Notes: a model not told the origin generated them from the sequence alone. Shown: positions 50,387 through 60,052, counted from the first letter of the stretch. The stretch is DNA of 64,000 nucleotides from Halomonas chromatireducens (GCF_001545155.1 NZ_CP014226.1:337467-401466); one strand, 5' to 3'. Made by a program: numbers and translations.

Positions 50387-51901
50387 ATGCTTGATCTTCT
50401 CATTGAGGCCAGTGCGCTGGCCTTTCATCCCTATGTCTTGATGTACGTGATGCTCGGGGTGCTGCTTGGCATTACGCTGGGTGCCATCCCGGGCCTGTCG
50501 GGCGATATGGCCATCGCCCTGTTGCTGCCCTTCGTCTTCTTTCTCGAACCGGCCATGGCGATGGGCCTGCTGGTGGGCATCTACAAGGGGGGGCTGTTCG
50601 GCGGTTCGATCGCGGCGATCTCCTTCGGTGTCCCCGGGACACCGGGTGCGGCGGCTACCAGCATCGACGGCTATCAGGCCAAGCTCAAGGGCAAGCCGAG
50701 CAAGGCGCTGCACACCGCGCTCTACTCCTCGGTCATCGGCGATACTACCAGCGACCTGGTGCTGATCTTCATCGCCGTACCGCTGGCGGCGGTGGCGCTG
50801 ACTTTCGGGCCGATCGAGTTCTTTGCCCTGTATGCCTTCTCGTTGATCCTGATCGCCGCCCTGAGCCAGGGCATGGTGGCCAAGGGCCTGGCGGTGGCCG
50901 CCATCGGTATCCTGCTGGCCATGATCGGCCGGGATCCCATCACCGGGGCGACGCGACTCACTTTCGGCATGCCGGGACTCTCCGGTGGGCTGAGCCTGAT
51001 CCCGGTGCTGATCGGTATCTTTGCCATTTCCGAGGTGGTCATCCAGGGCTCGAAGCTATGGCGGCGCAAGGTCGACAAGCTGATGGACGACGTTGCCGAG
51101 CAGGCAAGCCTGCTGCAGGGCTATGACATCAGAAAGGACAAGCTCACCTGGGCCGAATTCAAGTTCACCCTCAAGGCCACCTACATCGGTGCGGCGGTGG
51201 GTACCTTCATCGGTGCGCTACCGGGGGCGGGGCAGTCGCTGGCGGCCTTCATGAGCTATGGCTTGGCTCAGCGTTTCTCGCGCAAGCCCGAGGACTTCGG
51301 CAAGGGGTCGCTGGAGGGGATCGCCAGCGCCGAGTCCGGCAACAGTGCCACGGCTGGCTCAACCTTCATTCCGCTGTTCGCCTTCGGCATTCCAGGAAGC
51401 GCCACGGCGGCCCTGTTCGGCGCGGCCTTTATCCTGATGGGCATGACGCCGGGGCCAAGCCTGCTCACCGACAACACGGAGATCATCTATGCGCTGTTCC
51501 TGACGCTGATCTTTGCCAACCTGGTGAACCTGGTACTGGGCAAGGTTCTACTGCCCTACTATTCGCGAATCGCCATGATCCAGCCTGGCTTCATGATACC
51601 GGGGGTATTCATCCTGGCCATTGTCGGCACCTACGCGGCCAACAACTCGGTGGTGGATGTATGGGTGCTGCTTTTCGCCGGAGCGCTGGGCGTGACCCTG
51701 CGGCTGATGAGCTTTCCGCTGGCGCCGCTGGTGCTTGGTTTCATCATCGGACCGGGGGCCGAGCGGGCGCTGCGTCAGTCGATGATCATGGGCGGTGGTG
51801 ACTGGGCAGTGCTGATCAAGAGCCCCATTGCAATCGGCTTCTACGTGGCTGCCTTCGCACTGATCCTGCTGTTCACCTTCGCCTTGAGGGCCAAGAAATG
51901 A
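50387..51901 (+). CDS. tctA: Tripartite tricarboxylate transporter large permease (TctA family)
   Basis: 504 residues with about 12 hydrophobic segments. GVLLGITLGAIPGLSGDMAI and SFGVPGTPGAAATSIDGYQ near the N-terminus are the first TctA motif, repeated as FIGALPGAGQSLAAFMSYG and FGIPGSATAALFGAAFILMG in the second half. GGAGAG precedes the ATG. It overlaps tctB by 4 bp. Confidence 0.93.
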   Translation: MLDLLIEASALAFHPYVLMYVMLGVLLGITLGAIPGLSGDMAIALLLPFVFFLEPAMAMGLLVGIYKGGLFGGSIAAISFGVPGTPGAAATSIDGYQAKLKGKPSKALHTALYSSVIGDTTSDLVLIFIAVPLAAVALTFGPIEFFALYAFSLILIAALSQGMVAKGLAVAAIGILLAMIGRDPITGATRLTFGMPGLSGGLSLIPVLIGIFAISEVVIQGSKLWRRKVDKLMDDVAEQASLLQGYDIRKDKLTWAEFKFTLKATYIGAAVGTFIGALPGAGQSLAAFMSYGLAQRFSRKPEDFGKGSLEGIASAESGNSATAGSTFIPLFAFGIPGSATAALFGAAFILMGMTPGPSLLTDNTEIIYALFLTLIFANLVNLVLGKVLLPYYSRIAMIQPGFMIPGVFILAIVGTYAANNSVVDVWVLLFAGALGVTLRLMSFPLAPLVLGFIIGPGAERALRQSMIMGGGDWAVLIKSPIAIGFYVAAFALILLFTFALRAKK

Positions 51902-52386
51902 ATCGCACAATCGTGAAAGAGTTGCTATCGGCGGCGGTCATGCTTTCACTCGGTATCGCGGGCCTGATCCACATCCAGTACGGGGCCTGGCGGCCGGCAC
52001 CCCTGGTGCCGTCCTATATCATGCCGCAGACGGCCTACTACTTCCTGATCGGCTCGGGGCTCTGGGTGCTGGCGATGCTGGGGTTCTTCACCCTGCGTAA
52101 ACGAGCGTCGGCGCTCGAGCGGCCGGATGCCAGGGACCAGGACCTGGTCGCCATAGGCCTCTCCTCGGGCCTGATGCTGGGTGGCGCCATCATCTACTTC
52201 TGGCTGGTGCTCAACCTGGGGCTGATTGTCTCCACCGTGGCGTTCAATGCCGTGCTGATTGCGGTGCTGGCGCCCAATCTCAGCCTGAAGGGGCTACTGA
52301 TCGTGCCGCCACTGATGGGGGCCGCGGTATGGCTGCTGTTCATCAAGATGATCGGCATGACGCTGCCGTCGCCCTTGCTGTTCTAG
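51898..52386 (+). CDS. tctB: Tripartite tricarboxylate transporter small permease (TctB family)
   Basis: 162 residues with four hydrophobic segments. The order C-A-B here differs from the classic tctCBA. Its start overlaps the tctA stop (ATGA). The sequence is weakly conserved as usual for TctB. The identification rests mainly on position, size and topology. Confidence 0.85.
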   Translation: MNRTIVKELLSAAVMLSLGIAGLIHIQYGAWRPAPLVPSYIMPQTAYYFLIGSGLWVLAMLGFFTLRKRASALERPDARDQDLVAIGLSSGLMLGGAIIYFWLVLNLGLIVSTVAFNAVLIAVLAPNLSLKGLLIVPPLMGAAVWLLFIKMIGMTLPSPLLF

Positions 52387-52461
52387 AGCGGAGGGTTTTG
52401 CACGAAGGATGGACGCTGCGCGGCCCATGGCGGCAGGCCGCCGTGGGCAGGTGGTGTCGAT

Positions 52462-53409
52462 TCACTCGGCCAGGTTGGTGACCGGGCGGCCCGCGGCGAA
52501 GGTGAGCAGGTTGTCGAAGGCATCGCCGAAGTAGAGCTCGTAGCTGTCCTTCTCCACATAGCCGAGGTGGGGCGTGGCGAGGAAGCTGGGCAGCTCGAGC
52601 AGCGGGTGGTGGGTCACCGGCTCCACGTCGAACACGTCAACGGCGGCCTGGCCAGGCCGTCCGGCGCGCAGCGCCGCCTCCAGGGCGCCAGCCTCGACCA
52701 GCGGGGCGCGGCTGGTGTTGACCAGCAGGGCGGTGGGCTTCATGCGTGCCAGATGATCGGCAGTGACGATGCCGCGGGTATCGGCGTTCAATCGCAGGTG
52801 CAGGCTCAGCACGTCGCTGCGCTCGAACAGCTCTTCCTGGCTTGTGGCGACCTCGATTCCATCTTCGGCGGCTCGCGCCCGGGTGCCCTCGCGCCCCCAC
52901 ACCAGCACCTTCATGTCGAAGGCCTGGCCGTAGCGGGCGATCAGCTTGCCGATCTTGCCGTAACCGAAGATGCCCAGGGTGCGGCCCTTCAGCCCGGTGC
53001 CCAGGGTGCGCTGCCAGCGTCCGGCCTTGAGGTTCGCGAACTCCTGGGGAATATGGCGCATGGCGGCCATGACCAGCCCCCAGGTGAGCTCGGCGGCGGC
53101 ATGGGGCGAGCCGGTGCCTGCCATGACCGTGATGCCGTGGCGGCGGCAGGCATCCATGTCCACATGGGCCGCGCCGCCACCGGTCTGGCTGATCACCTTG
53201 AGGTTGGGCAGGCGCGCCAGCAGCTCGGCGGTGATCGGCGTGCGTTCTCGGATCAGCACCAGCGCCTCGGCACCTCGGAAGCGTTCGACCAGGGCATCCA
53301 GGTCAGTCACCGTATCGTTGTGGATGGTGACGTCCTGGCCTTCCAGCTTGGCGAAGGCATCGAGGGTGCGCACGCAGTCCTGATAGTCATCGGGTATCAC
53401 GATCTTCAT
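52462..53409 (-). CDS. D-2-hydroxyacid dehydrogenase family protein
   Basis: 315 residues. The NAD Rossmann loop is GIFGYGKIGKLIARYG (about 145-160). Catalytic residues of the family: Arg in LLVNTSRAPLVE, Glu in DVFDVEPV, and His in ATPHLGYVE. It should oxidise a D-2-hydroxyacid or reduce a 2-oxoacid in the cytoplasm. It lies 17 bp after the haloacid dehalogenase gene, so they form an operon. Dehalogenation of a 2-haloacid gives a 2-hydroxyacid, so the two may act in sequence, which is inference. Confidence 0.9.
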   Translation of the reverse strand: MKIVIPDDYQDCVRTLDAFAKLEGQDVTIHNDTVTDLDALVERFRGAEALVLIRERTPITAELLARLPNLKVISQTGGGAAHVDMDACRRHGITVMAGTGSPHAAAELTWGLVMAAMRHIPQEFANLKAGRWQRTLGTGLKGRTLGIFGYGKIGKLIARYGQAFDMKVLVWGREGTRARAAEDGIEVATSQEELFERSDVLSLHLRLNADTRGIVTADHLARMKPTALLVNTSRAPLVEAGALEAALRAGRPGQAAVDVFDVEPVTHHPLLELPSFLATPHLGYVEKDSYELYFGDAFDNLLTFAAGRPVTNLAE

Positions 53410-53426
53410 TCGGTAGTCCTTGATGA

Positions 53427-54188
53427 CTATGAAAGGGCCAGCGATTGGCGAGCTTCCGAACGGCTCAGCAACTGGTCGGCCAGGTCGTGGAAATCGTTTG
53501 CCACGTAGTCGAAGCTCGGGTCGATGGTCAGGTCGGGCCTGGCTTCCGGCCCGAATTCCAGCGGGCGCATCACGAAGACGGTGCGCAGTCCCTCGTCTTT
53601 TGCGGCATTGAGGTCGTCCTGGTGGGCGGACACCATCATGATCTGCTGCGGGCTCAGATCCAGTAGCCGGGTTGCCATGCGGTAGACCTCAGGGTCACGC
53701 TTGTAGTGTCGGGCCAGCTCGGCCGAGAGGACGCAGTCCCACGGCAGGCCGGCCTGCTTGGCCATGTTGACCAGCAGCGCCATGTTGCCATTGGAAAGGG
53801 TGGTCAGAGTGAACCGCTCGCGCAGGCGGTGCATGCCGCCCACGGCATCCGGCCAGGGCTTGAGCCGGTGCCAGACGCGATTGAAATTGGCTTTGTCGGC
53901 TTCCGACAGCCCGGTGATGCCGAAATCCTCAAGGATGCGGTCGAGGGTCATGCGATGCAGCTGGTCCAGCGAGGTCCAGGACAGGCGCCCCTGGCGAACC
54001 CGGCTCATCGACGGGACATAGCCCGCGCGCCAGGCGTCGGCGAAGGCGGCCCAGTCCACTTCCAGTCCGCGGGCCTGCCCTAGGGACTCACCTTCGCGTA
54101 TCACGCTACTTCGCCAGTCGACCACCGTGCCAAAGACGTCAAATGCCAGGCAGCGTATATCGGCGAGCTGTGGTGGGGTCAGGCTCAT
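53427..54188 (-). CDS. Haloacid dehalogenase type II family protein
   Basis: 253 residues. The HAD nucleophile is in LAFDVFGTVVDWRSS, then TLSNGNMALLV, the Lys region HYKRDPEVYRMA and VSAHQDDLNAAKDEGLRT. The form is that of type II (S)-2-haloacid dehalogenases, which replace halogen by OH, but many relatives act on phosphates. AAGGAAG lies before the ATG at 54188. First gene of an operon with a 2-hydroxyacid dehydrogenase, divergent from the GntR gene across a 197-bp spacer. Confidence 0.88.
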   Translation of the reverse strand: MSLTPPQLADIRCLAFDVFGTVVDWRSSVIREGESLGQARGLEVDWAAFADAWRAGYVPSMSRVRQGRLSWTSLDQLHRMTLDRILEDFGITGLSEADKANFNRVWHRLKPWPDAVGGMHRLRERFTLTTLSNGNMALLVNMAKQAGLPWDCVLSAELARHYKRDPEVYRMATRLLDLSPQQIMMVSAHQDDLNAAKDEGLRTVFVMRPLEFGPEARPDLTIDPSFDYVANDFHDLADQLLSRSEARQSLALS

Positions 54189-54224
54189 GCCATCACTTCC
54201 TTGTCAGATGCTGGTTCACATTCT

Positions 54225-54298
54225 AATTGTATGCAATTCGGCTCGATTTCCGCCAAATGTAGGCCTACAGTGCTTCTCATGCAAATTGTTGTGTACGA
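54225..54298. promoter_or_regulatory. Candidate GntR operators between the dehalogenase operon and the gntR gene
   Basis: AATTG-TATG-CAATT (54225-54238) is an inverted repeat close to the dehalogenase start, and TTGTGTACGA (54289-54298) has a GTAC core like those in the matB-tctC spacer. Both fit the short AT-flanked sites of FadR-type regulators. Confidence 0.5.
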
Positions 54299-54385
54299 TT
54301 AGCGTTGCAACCTTGGTCGACTTCCAGCAGACAGTCGGGCCGAAGAGGCGCACCGGGACGCGTCCTCACTGCAAGGAGCCAATCA

Positions 54386-55075
54386 ATGACCGCTGCCGAT
54401 CGCGTTTATCAGATCATCAGGAAACGTATCCTCGACGGGCAATACCCTCCGGGAAGTTATGTGCGTGAAGCGGCCATCGGCCAGGAGCTGGAACTTAGCC
54501 GCACGCCGATTCGAGAAGCCCTGAGGCGTCTGGTGTCGGATGGCTGGGTAGAGGCCATTCCTCATCACGGTGCCCAGGTGGTTTCCTGGACCCAGCGCGA
54601 CGTGGAAGAGGTGTTCGAGCTGCGGGTCCTGCTCGAGCCCCAGGTGGCGCGTCGGGCGGCCTCCCGCATCGATCGTGCCCAGCTGGACAAGCTCGAGTCG
54701 TTGGCCGAACGGATGGAAGAGCTGTGTCGGGAAATGGGGGAGAATGCCCTCGAGGCGATTGCCGTTCTGAATGATGACTACCACGCCAGGCTCATGGCGG
54801 CGGCGGGGAGTCCGCGCCTTCAGCGCCTGCTGGAAACCATCGTGCAGGTGCCGGTTTCGCGTCGCAGCTATCACCACTATACCCAGGAGGAGCTGGCCGG
54901 CAGCATGAACCACCACCGTGAACTGCTGCGTGCCCTGGACGCTGGCGATGGGGATTGGGCGGCATCGGTCATGCGGGCCCATCTGCTGGCGGCGCGGGCA
55001 GCACAGCTGCGCTTTGCGGCCTGCGTGAAGGAGAGTCATCCATGGGGCCGGCAGGAGAGCCGCGACACTTCATAG
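54386..55075 (+). CDS. GntR-family (FadR/FCD subfamily) transcriptional regulator
   Basis: 229 residues from the ATG at 54386 (AAGGAG upstream); an in-frame start at 54305 has none. Winged helix: RILDGQYPPGSYVREAAIG and LSRTPIREALRRLVSDGWVE, residues about 12-56. FCD effector domain with likely metal His/Asp residues (NDDYHARL, NHHRELL, MRAHLLAA). It is divergent from the dehalogenase operon and probably its repressor. Malonate genes in rhizobia are controlled by a GntR-type protein, MatR; shared sites suggest this one also controls matB-tctCAB. Confidence 0.88.
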   Translation: MTAADRVYQIIRKRILDGQYPPGSYVREAAIGQELELSRTPIREALRRLVSDGWVEAIPHHGAQVVSWTQRDVEEVFELRVLLEPQVARRAASRIDRAQLDKLESLAERMEELCREMGENALEAIAVLNDDYHARLMAAAGSPRLQRLLETIVQVPVSRRSYHHYTQEELAGSMNHHRELLRALDAGDGDWAASVMRAHLLAARAAQLRFAACVKESHPWGRQESRDTS

Positions 55076-55204
55076 GCGCTAGACTGCGTTGTCTATTCAC
55101 TCTATGCCGCCAGGCCGAGGTGCGCGCAGGGAATGTTGCCCGGGGTGCCTTGTCATACGAGAGTGAACCCCGCTTTACGTGCCCAGTCGCTATTTGGAGC
55201 CGCC

Positions 55205-56683
55205 ATGTTTCCCCCGTTTACCCTTCGCTATGCTCGCTTTCCCGAGCGCTTCTTCGCGTCTTTCGATCCCGTGCCCGTGGCGTCTCCCCGGCTGGTGGCC
55301 TTCAACCGTTCCCTGGCTGAAGAGCTGGGCTTCGAATTGGGCGCGTTCGACAGGGAAGAGGCCGCCGTATGGTTTGCCGGCAATGTGGTCCCGCCCGGGG
55401 CCGAACCATTGGCGCAGGCCTATGCCGGCCACCAGTTCGGCGGCTTCGTGCCCCGGCTCGGCGATGGCCGAGCGGTGCTGCTGGGTGAGGTCACGGACCG
55501 GCAAGGCCGGCTGCGCGATATCCAGCTCAAGGGAGCGGGATGCACCCCCTTCTCCCGCGGCGGCGACGGTCGTGCGCCACTGGGGCCGGTACTGAGGGAG
55601 TATCTGGTCAGCGAGGCCATGCACGCCATGGGGATTCCCACCACCCGGGCCCTGGCGGCGGTGACCACCGGTGAGCGGGTGGTCCGTGGCATTCCCGAGC
55701 CGGGGGCGATCCTGACCCGCGTGGCCAGCAGCCATATCCGTGTCGGCACCTTCCAGTACTTTGCCGCTCGTGGCGATGCCGATGCCATTCGCGAGCTGGC
55801 CGATCATGTGATCGAGCGCCACTACCCCGAGTTGGCCAGGCTGTCCGGCAATGAGCGCTACATGGCGTTGATCGAGGCGATCCAGGCGCGGCAGGCGGCA
55901 CTGATCGCGAAGTGGATGGGTGTCGGCTTCATCCATGGCGTGATGAACACCGATAACACCACCGTGTCGGGGGAGACCATCGACTACGGCCCCTGTGCCT
56001 TCATGGAAACCTACGATCCCAGGACCGTGTTCAGCGCCATCGACGAGGGGGGGCGTTATGCCTACGCCAACCAGCCCTGGATCGCCCAGTGGAACCTGGC
56101 GCGGCTGGCCGAGACCCTGCTGCCGCTGATCGACAGTGACCAGGAGCGAGCGGTGGAATGGGCCACCGAGGTGATCAAGGCCTTCGAGGCACAGTACGAG
56201 GCCGAATGGCTGGCCGTGATGCGTGCCAAGCTGGGTCTTGCCCGTGAGGAGGCGGGCGACCGGGCGCTGGCCGAGTCGCTGCTGGATGCCATGCACCAGG
56301 GGCATGCCGACTTCACCCTGACCTTCCGTCAGCTCTGCGAGGCGGCCGAATCCGGCGAAGCGGACAGCGCCCTCGGCGACCTGTTCGAGCGCCCGGAGGT
56401 CATAGAGGCCTGGCTCGAGCGCTGGCGCGAACGCCTGGCCCAGGAGCCGGCGGCGCCCTCCGAGCGGGCCCGGCAGATGCGGCTCGTCAATCCCGCCTAC
56501 ATTCCCCGCAACCACCGGGTCCAGCAGGCGTTGACCTCAGCCATCGACGAGGACGACTTCGCGCCTTTCGAAGAGCTGCTCGCAGTGGTCACCCGGCCAT
56601 TCGAGGCGCAGCCCGGCCGCGAGGATTACAGCCTGCCGGCATCGCCACGCGAACGGGTTTTTCGCACCTTCTGCGGCACCTGA
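55205..56683 (+). CDS. selO: SelO/YdiU protein adenylyltransferase
   Basis: 492 residues. Start at the ATG at 55205 (MFPPFTLRYA). Pseudokinase-fold AMPylase: AYAGHQFGGFVPRLGDGRAV, then QLKGAGCTPFSRGGDG with the Lys, LGPVLREYLVSEAMHAMG, and GVMNTDNTTVSGETIDYGP with the metal-binding Asn and Asp. SelO moves AMP from ATP to Ser/Thr/Tyr of redox proteins. Most eukaryotic forms end in a selenocysteine; here the terminal FCGT has a Cys near the end, as in many bacteria. An earlier start at 55133 is less likely because the family begins near the later Met. Confidence 0.93.
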   Translation: MFPPFTLRYARFPERFFASFDPVPVASPRLVAFNRSLAEELGFELGAFDREEAAVWFAGNVVPPGAEPLAQAYAGHQFGGFVPRLGDGRAVLLGEVTDRQGRLRDIQLKGAGCTPFSRGGDGRAPLGPVLREYLVSEAMHAMGIPTTRALAAVTTGERVVRGIPEPGAILTRVASSHIRVGTFQYFAARGDADAIRELADHVIERHYPELARLSGNERYMALIEAIQARQAALIAKWMGVGFIHGVMNTDNTTVSGETIDYGPCAFMETYDPRTVFSAIDEGGRYAYANQPWIAQWNLARLAETLLPLIDSDQERAVEWATEVIKAFEAQYEAEWLAVMRAKLGLAREEAGDRALAESLLDAMHQGHADFTLTFRQLCEAAESGEADSALGDLFERPEVIEAWLERWRERLAQEPAAPSERARQMRLVNPAYIPRNHRVQQALTSAIDEDDFAPFEELLAVVTRPFEAQPGREDYSLPASPRERVFRTFCGT

Positions 56684-56686
56684 AAC

Positions 56687-57154
56687 TCACCCCAAGGTAT
56701 GTAGAACCGATACGAAACGGGCCCTGATATCAGGGCCCGTTGCGGTCATACGGCGCGGTTCATACCAGCTCGCGCTGCTCCTCTTTCGCCTTGCGGCGTT
56801 ACTGGCGCCCACGGTCTGTAGGCCGCCATCGGCGACCTGGACGTTGCCCTGCATTTCCCGGCTAGCCAGACTTTCGGCAGTGATCGTCGGCTGTTCACCC
56901 ATCTTGTAGGTCTCGAGGATCTCGTAGGACACGGTGTTGCGCGTGATGTTGAAGAACTTGCGACAGCCTACGGCGTGGACCCAAAGCTCATGATGGATAC
57001 CGCGGGGATTGTCGCGGAAGAACAGGTAGTCGCCCCATACCTCGTCGCTGCAGGTGTCCGGATCTGCGGGACGGGGAATGTGCGCCTGGCCCTTGGGGTG
57101 AAACTCCTCTTCCTCACGGAGTTCCTCGCAGTAGGGGCAATAGATATGAAACAT
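56687..57154 (-). CDS. soxD: Sarcosine oxidase subunit delta, 3' end frameshifted
   Basis: Residues 1-about 105 are a normal SoxD: FHIYCPYCEELREEEEFHP, HHELWVHAVGCRKFFNITRN, YEILETYKMG. Zinc ligands Cys6, Cys9, a His and Cys63 are present. Downstream, GLQTVGASNAARRKRSSASW is out of character. One base to the side the frame reads KAKEEQRELV then TGA at 56760-56762, a natural SoxD tail. So a single base (C) was probably lost near 56795, and the present frame runs on through the terminator to 56687. SoxD binds zinc in the tetrameric sarcosine oxidase. It follows soxB by 13 bp. The partner genes soxA and soxG, which usually come next, are absent. Confidence 0.85.
   Translation of the reverse strand: MFHIYCPYCEELREEEEFHPKGQAHIPRPADPDTCSDEVWGDYLFFRDNPRGIHHELWVHAVGCRKFFNITRNTVSYEILETYKMGEQPTITAESLASREMQGNVQVADGGLQTVGASNAARRKRSSASWYEPRRMTATGPDIRARFVSVLHTLG
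56716..56741. terminator. Bidirectional terminator between selO and the sox operon
   Basis: A perfect 26-nt palindrome (AACGGGCCCTGAT and its complement). It serves selO on the plus strand and soxD on the minus strand. The open soxD frame runs through it, supporting a frameshift in soxD. Confidence 0.75.
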
Positions 57155-57167
57155 GTTACTTGCTCCT

Positions 57168-58418
57168 CTAGTGGGCTACGCCAGCGGCGCCATGCTCGTC
57201 GACGAGGGCTCCGGTATGGAAACGGTCGATGGAGAAAGGAGCGGCGAGTGGATGCGTCTGCCCCTTGGCGAGGGTCCAGGCGAAGACATGCCCCGAGCCC
57301 GGGGTGGCCTTGAAGCCGCCGGTGCCCCAGCCACAGTTGAAGAACAGGCCCTTGACCGGCGTCTTCGACAGGATCGGGCAGGCGTCCGGACAGGTGTCGA
57401 CGATCCCGCCCCACTGACGGTTCATCCGCACCCGCGAGAACATCGGGAACATTTCGACGATAGCCTGCAGAGTGTGTTCCACCGTGGGGAAGCTGCCGCG
57501 CTGTCCATAGCCGTTATAACCGTCGATGCCGGCACCGATCACCAGGTCGCCCTTGTCGGTCTGGCTGATATAGCCATGCACATGATTGGACATCACCACC
57601 GTATCCAGCACTGGCTTGAGCGGCTCGGAGACCAGCGCTTGCAGCGGATGGGACTCCAGCGGCAGGCGGAAGCCGGCCATCTTGGCCAGTACGCCGGAAT
57701 TGCCCGCCGCCACGCAACCGACGGTCTTGGCCTCGATATCGCCACGATTGGTATGCACGCCAAAGACGCGACCGTCGCGGATCTTGAAGCCCGTGACCTC
57801 GGTGTTTTGCAGCAGGTCCACGCCGAGCGCATCGGCGGCGCGGGCATAGCCCCAGGCCACGGCATCGTGGCGCGCCACGCCGGCCCGCGGCTGCCAGGAG
57901 GCACCGAGGATCGGATAGCGGGCATTCTTCGAGCAGTCCATGATCGGCACGATCTTCTGGATCTGCTCGGGGTTGAGCACCTCGCCGTCGATGCCATTGA
58001 GGCGGTTGGCATTGACCCGGCGCTGGATGTCACGCATGTCCTGCAGGGTATGGCCCAGGTTCATGACGCCGCGCTGGGAGAACATCACGTTGTAGTTGAT
58101 GTCCTGGGAGAGCCCCTCCCACAGCTTCATCGCATGCTCGTAGAGCGCTGCCGACTCATCCCAAAGGTAGTTGGAGCGTACAATGGTGGTGTTGCGTGCG
58201 GTGTTGCCGCCACCCAGCCAGCCCTTCTCGACCACGGCAACGTTGGTGATACCGTGCTCCTTGGCCAGGTAGTAGGCTGTGGCCAGACCGTGGCCGCCGC
58301 CGCCAACGATGATCACATCATACTGCTTCTTCGGCGTGGGATTGCGCCACTGGCGCTCCCAGTTCTCGTGATGGCTGAGGGCGTGCTTCGCCAGCCCGAA
58401 TCCTGAATAGCGTTGCAT
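57168..58418 (-). CDS. soxB: Sarcosine oxidase subunit beta
   Basis: 416 residues from the ATG at 58418 (GAGGAG upstream). FAD-binding [18 protein letters not shown] at 35-52, and [18 protein letters not shown]. His184 in [13 protein letters not shown] matches the His that covalently carries FMN in tetrameric sarcosine oxidase. The enzyme turns sarcosine, tetrahydrofolate and oxygen into glycine, methylene-THF and hydrogen peroxide. It lies 48 bp after glyA and 13 bp before soxD, the usual glyA-soxBD order. Confidence 0.95.
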   Translation of the reverse strand: MQRYSGFGLAKHALSHHENWERQWRNPTPKKQYDVIIVGGGGHGLATAYYLAKEHGITNVAVVEKGWLGGGNTARNTTIVRSNYLWDESAALYEHAMKLWEGLSQDINYNVMFSQRGVMNLGHTLQDMRDIQRRVNANRLNGIDGEVLNPEQIQKIVPIMDCSKNARYPILGASWQPRAGVARHDAVAWGYARAADALGVDLLQNTEVTGFKIRDGRVFGVHTNRGDIEAKTVGCVAAGNSGVLAKMAGFRLPLESHPLQALVSEPLKPVLDTVVMSNHVHGYISQTDKGDLVIGAGIDGYNGYGQRGSFPTVEHTLQAIVEMFPMFSRVRMNRQWGGIVDTCPDACPILSKTPVKGLFFNCGWGTGGFKATPGSGHVFAWTLAKGQTHPLAAPFSIDRFHTGALVDEHGAAGVAH

Positions 58419-58466
58419 ATTCTCTCTCCTCGGCCGACCCCGCGGGCGAGGCCAGCCCATACGGGT

Positions 58467-59768
58467 TCAGGCAGTGGCGGCTTCGTCGGCCGTTGCCGGG
58501 GCAACAGCACCGTAGACCGGATGCCGTTCACAGAGCTCGGCGACCTTTTCGCGCACCTCGGCTTCCACGGCATCGGTATTGCCGCGTTCGGCCAGCACGT
58601 CGAGGATGTCGCAGATCCAGCCGGCCAGCTCGACGCTATCGCTCTCACCGAAACCGCGCGTGGTGATTGCCGGGGTGCCGATACGCAAACCCGACGTGAC
58701 GAAGGGGCTCTCGGGATCGTTGGGCACGGCGTTCTTGTTGACGGTGATATGGGCACGGCCCAGCGCCGCGTCGGCATCCTTGCCGGTGACGCCCTGCTTG
58801 ATCAGCGAGACCAGGAACAGATGGTCATCGGTGCCGCCGGAGACCACGTCATAGCCGCGGTCGACGAAGACTCCAGCCATGGCCCGGGCGTTGTCGATCA
58901 CCCGCTGCTGGTAGCGTACGAAGTCCTGGTTCATGGCCTCCTTGAATGCCACCGCCTTGGCCGCGATCACGTGCATCAACGGGCCGCCCTGCTGGCCTGG
59001 GAAGACCGCGCCGTTGAGCTTCTTGTAAAGGTCCGCATCGCCATGGGCGGAGAGGATCAGGCCACCGCGCGGGCCGCGCAGGGTCTTGTGGGTGGTGGTG
59101 GTCACCACGTGGGCATGGGGCAGCGGGCTCGGATAGAGGCCGGCCGCCACGAGGCCTGCCACGTGGGCCATGTCCACCAGCAGCCAGGCGCCTACTTCGT
59201 CGGCGATGGCGCGGAAGCGGCGCCAATCGACTACCCGGGCGTAGGCCGAGAAGCCGGCAATGATCATCTTCGGCTTGTGGCTGCGAGCCAGGCGTTCGAC
59301 TTCCTCGTAGTCGATCTCGCCGGTCTCCGGGTTCAGGCCGTACTGCACGGCGTGGTAGTGCTTGCCGGAGAAGTTGGGTGCCGCCCCGTGGGTCAGGTGG
59401 CCGCCGTGGGCCAGGCTCATGCCAAGTACCGTATCACCCGGCTTCACCAGGGCCATGAACGCCGCTGCATTGGCCTGGGCGCCGGAGTGGGGCTGGACGT
59501 TGGCATAGTCGGCACCGAAGAGGTCGCAGGCGCGCTCGATGGCAAGCTTCTCGACCACATCGACGTGCTCGCAGCCGCCGTAGTAACGCTTGCCAGGATA
59601 GCCCTCGGCGTATTTGTTGGTCAGCTGAGTGCCCTGGGCCTCCATTACCGCGCGGCTGGCGTAGTTCTCGGAAGCGATCAGCTCGACGTGGGCTTCCTGC
59701 CGGGCCACCTCGTCGGCGATGGCAGCGGCAATCTGGGAATCGAATGTGGTGAGGCCAACCTGGTTCAT
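58467..59768 (-). CDS. glyA: Serine hydroxymethyltransferase
   Basis: 433 residues. PLP-binding Lys228 in [16 protein letters not shown]; other marks include [29 protein letters not shown]. It uses glycine and methylene-THF made by sarcosine oxidase to form serine. AGGAG lies 6 nt before the ATG. First gene of the glyA-soxB-soxD operon; it is probably a pathway-specific copy, with the housekeeping glyA elsewhere, which is inference. Confidence 0.95.
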   Translation of the reverse strand: MNQVGLTTFDSQIAAAIADEVARQEAHVELIASENYASRAVMEAQGTQLTNKYAEGYPGKRYYGGCEHVDVVEKLAIERACDLFGADYANVQPHSGAQANAAAFMALVKPGDTVLGMSLAHGGHLTHGAAPNFSGKHYHAVQYGLNPETGEIDYEEVERLARSHKPKMIIAGFSAYARVVDWRRFRAIADEVGAWLLVDMAHVAGLVAAGLYPSPLPHAHVVTTTTHKTLRGPRGGLILSAHGDADLYKKLNGAVFPGQQGGPLMHVIAAKAVAFKEAMNQDFVRYQQRVIDNARAMAGVFVDRGYDVVSGGTDDHLFLVSLIKQGVTGKDADAALGRAHITVNKNAVPNDPESPFVTSGLRIGTPAITTRGFGESDSVELAGWICDILDVLAERGNTDAVEAEVREKVAELCERHPVYGAVAPATADEAATA

Positions 59769-60052
59769 GACTGACTCCTGTTGTTATCGGTACTGAGCAG
59801 GGTGTGTCTTCGAATCTATCGGCAACCTGCCTGCATGAAAAATTTGAAATCCTTATGCGCAGATAATCAGCGCGAAGGTATTCAGCTCATGCAGCGATTA
59901 AAGGCCTGGGGGAGGGAGAAAGATTGAATAAATGCGACAGACTCCCTGAACGCGCGAGCCGATTCAGAACGCGGCCATGACCGGACCGGCGCCCGGGAAG
60001 CTGCATTGGCTTGAAGCCGAAGGAACAGGGCGAGGGGAAGGGGGAAGGCGGC
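59769..60052. other. Spacer between glyA and the AraC-type gene
   Basis: The 284 bp hold the leader and presumably the promoter of the glyA-sox operon on the minus strand and the end of the AraC-type gene. I see no coding frame worth naming, no clear terminator hairpin, and no unambiguous activator site. Confidence 0.4.

Noticed and set aside
57153..59774. Plus-strand frames of over 400 codons opposite soxB and glyA
   Set aside because: Antisense of two enzymes with full catalytic motifs.
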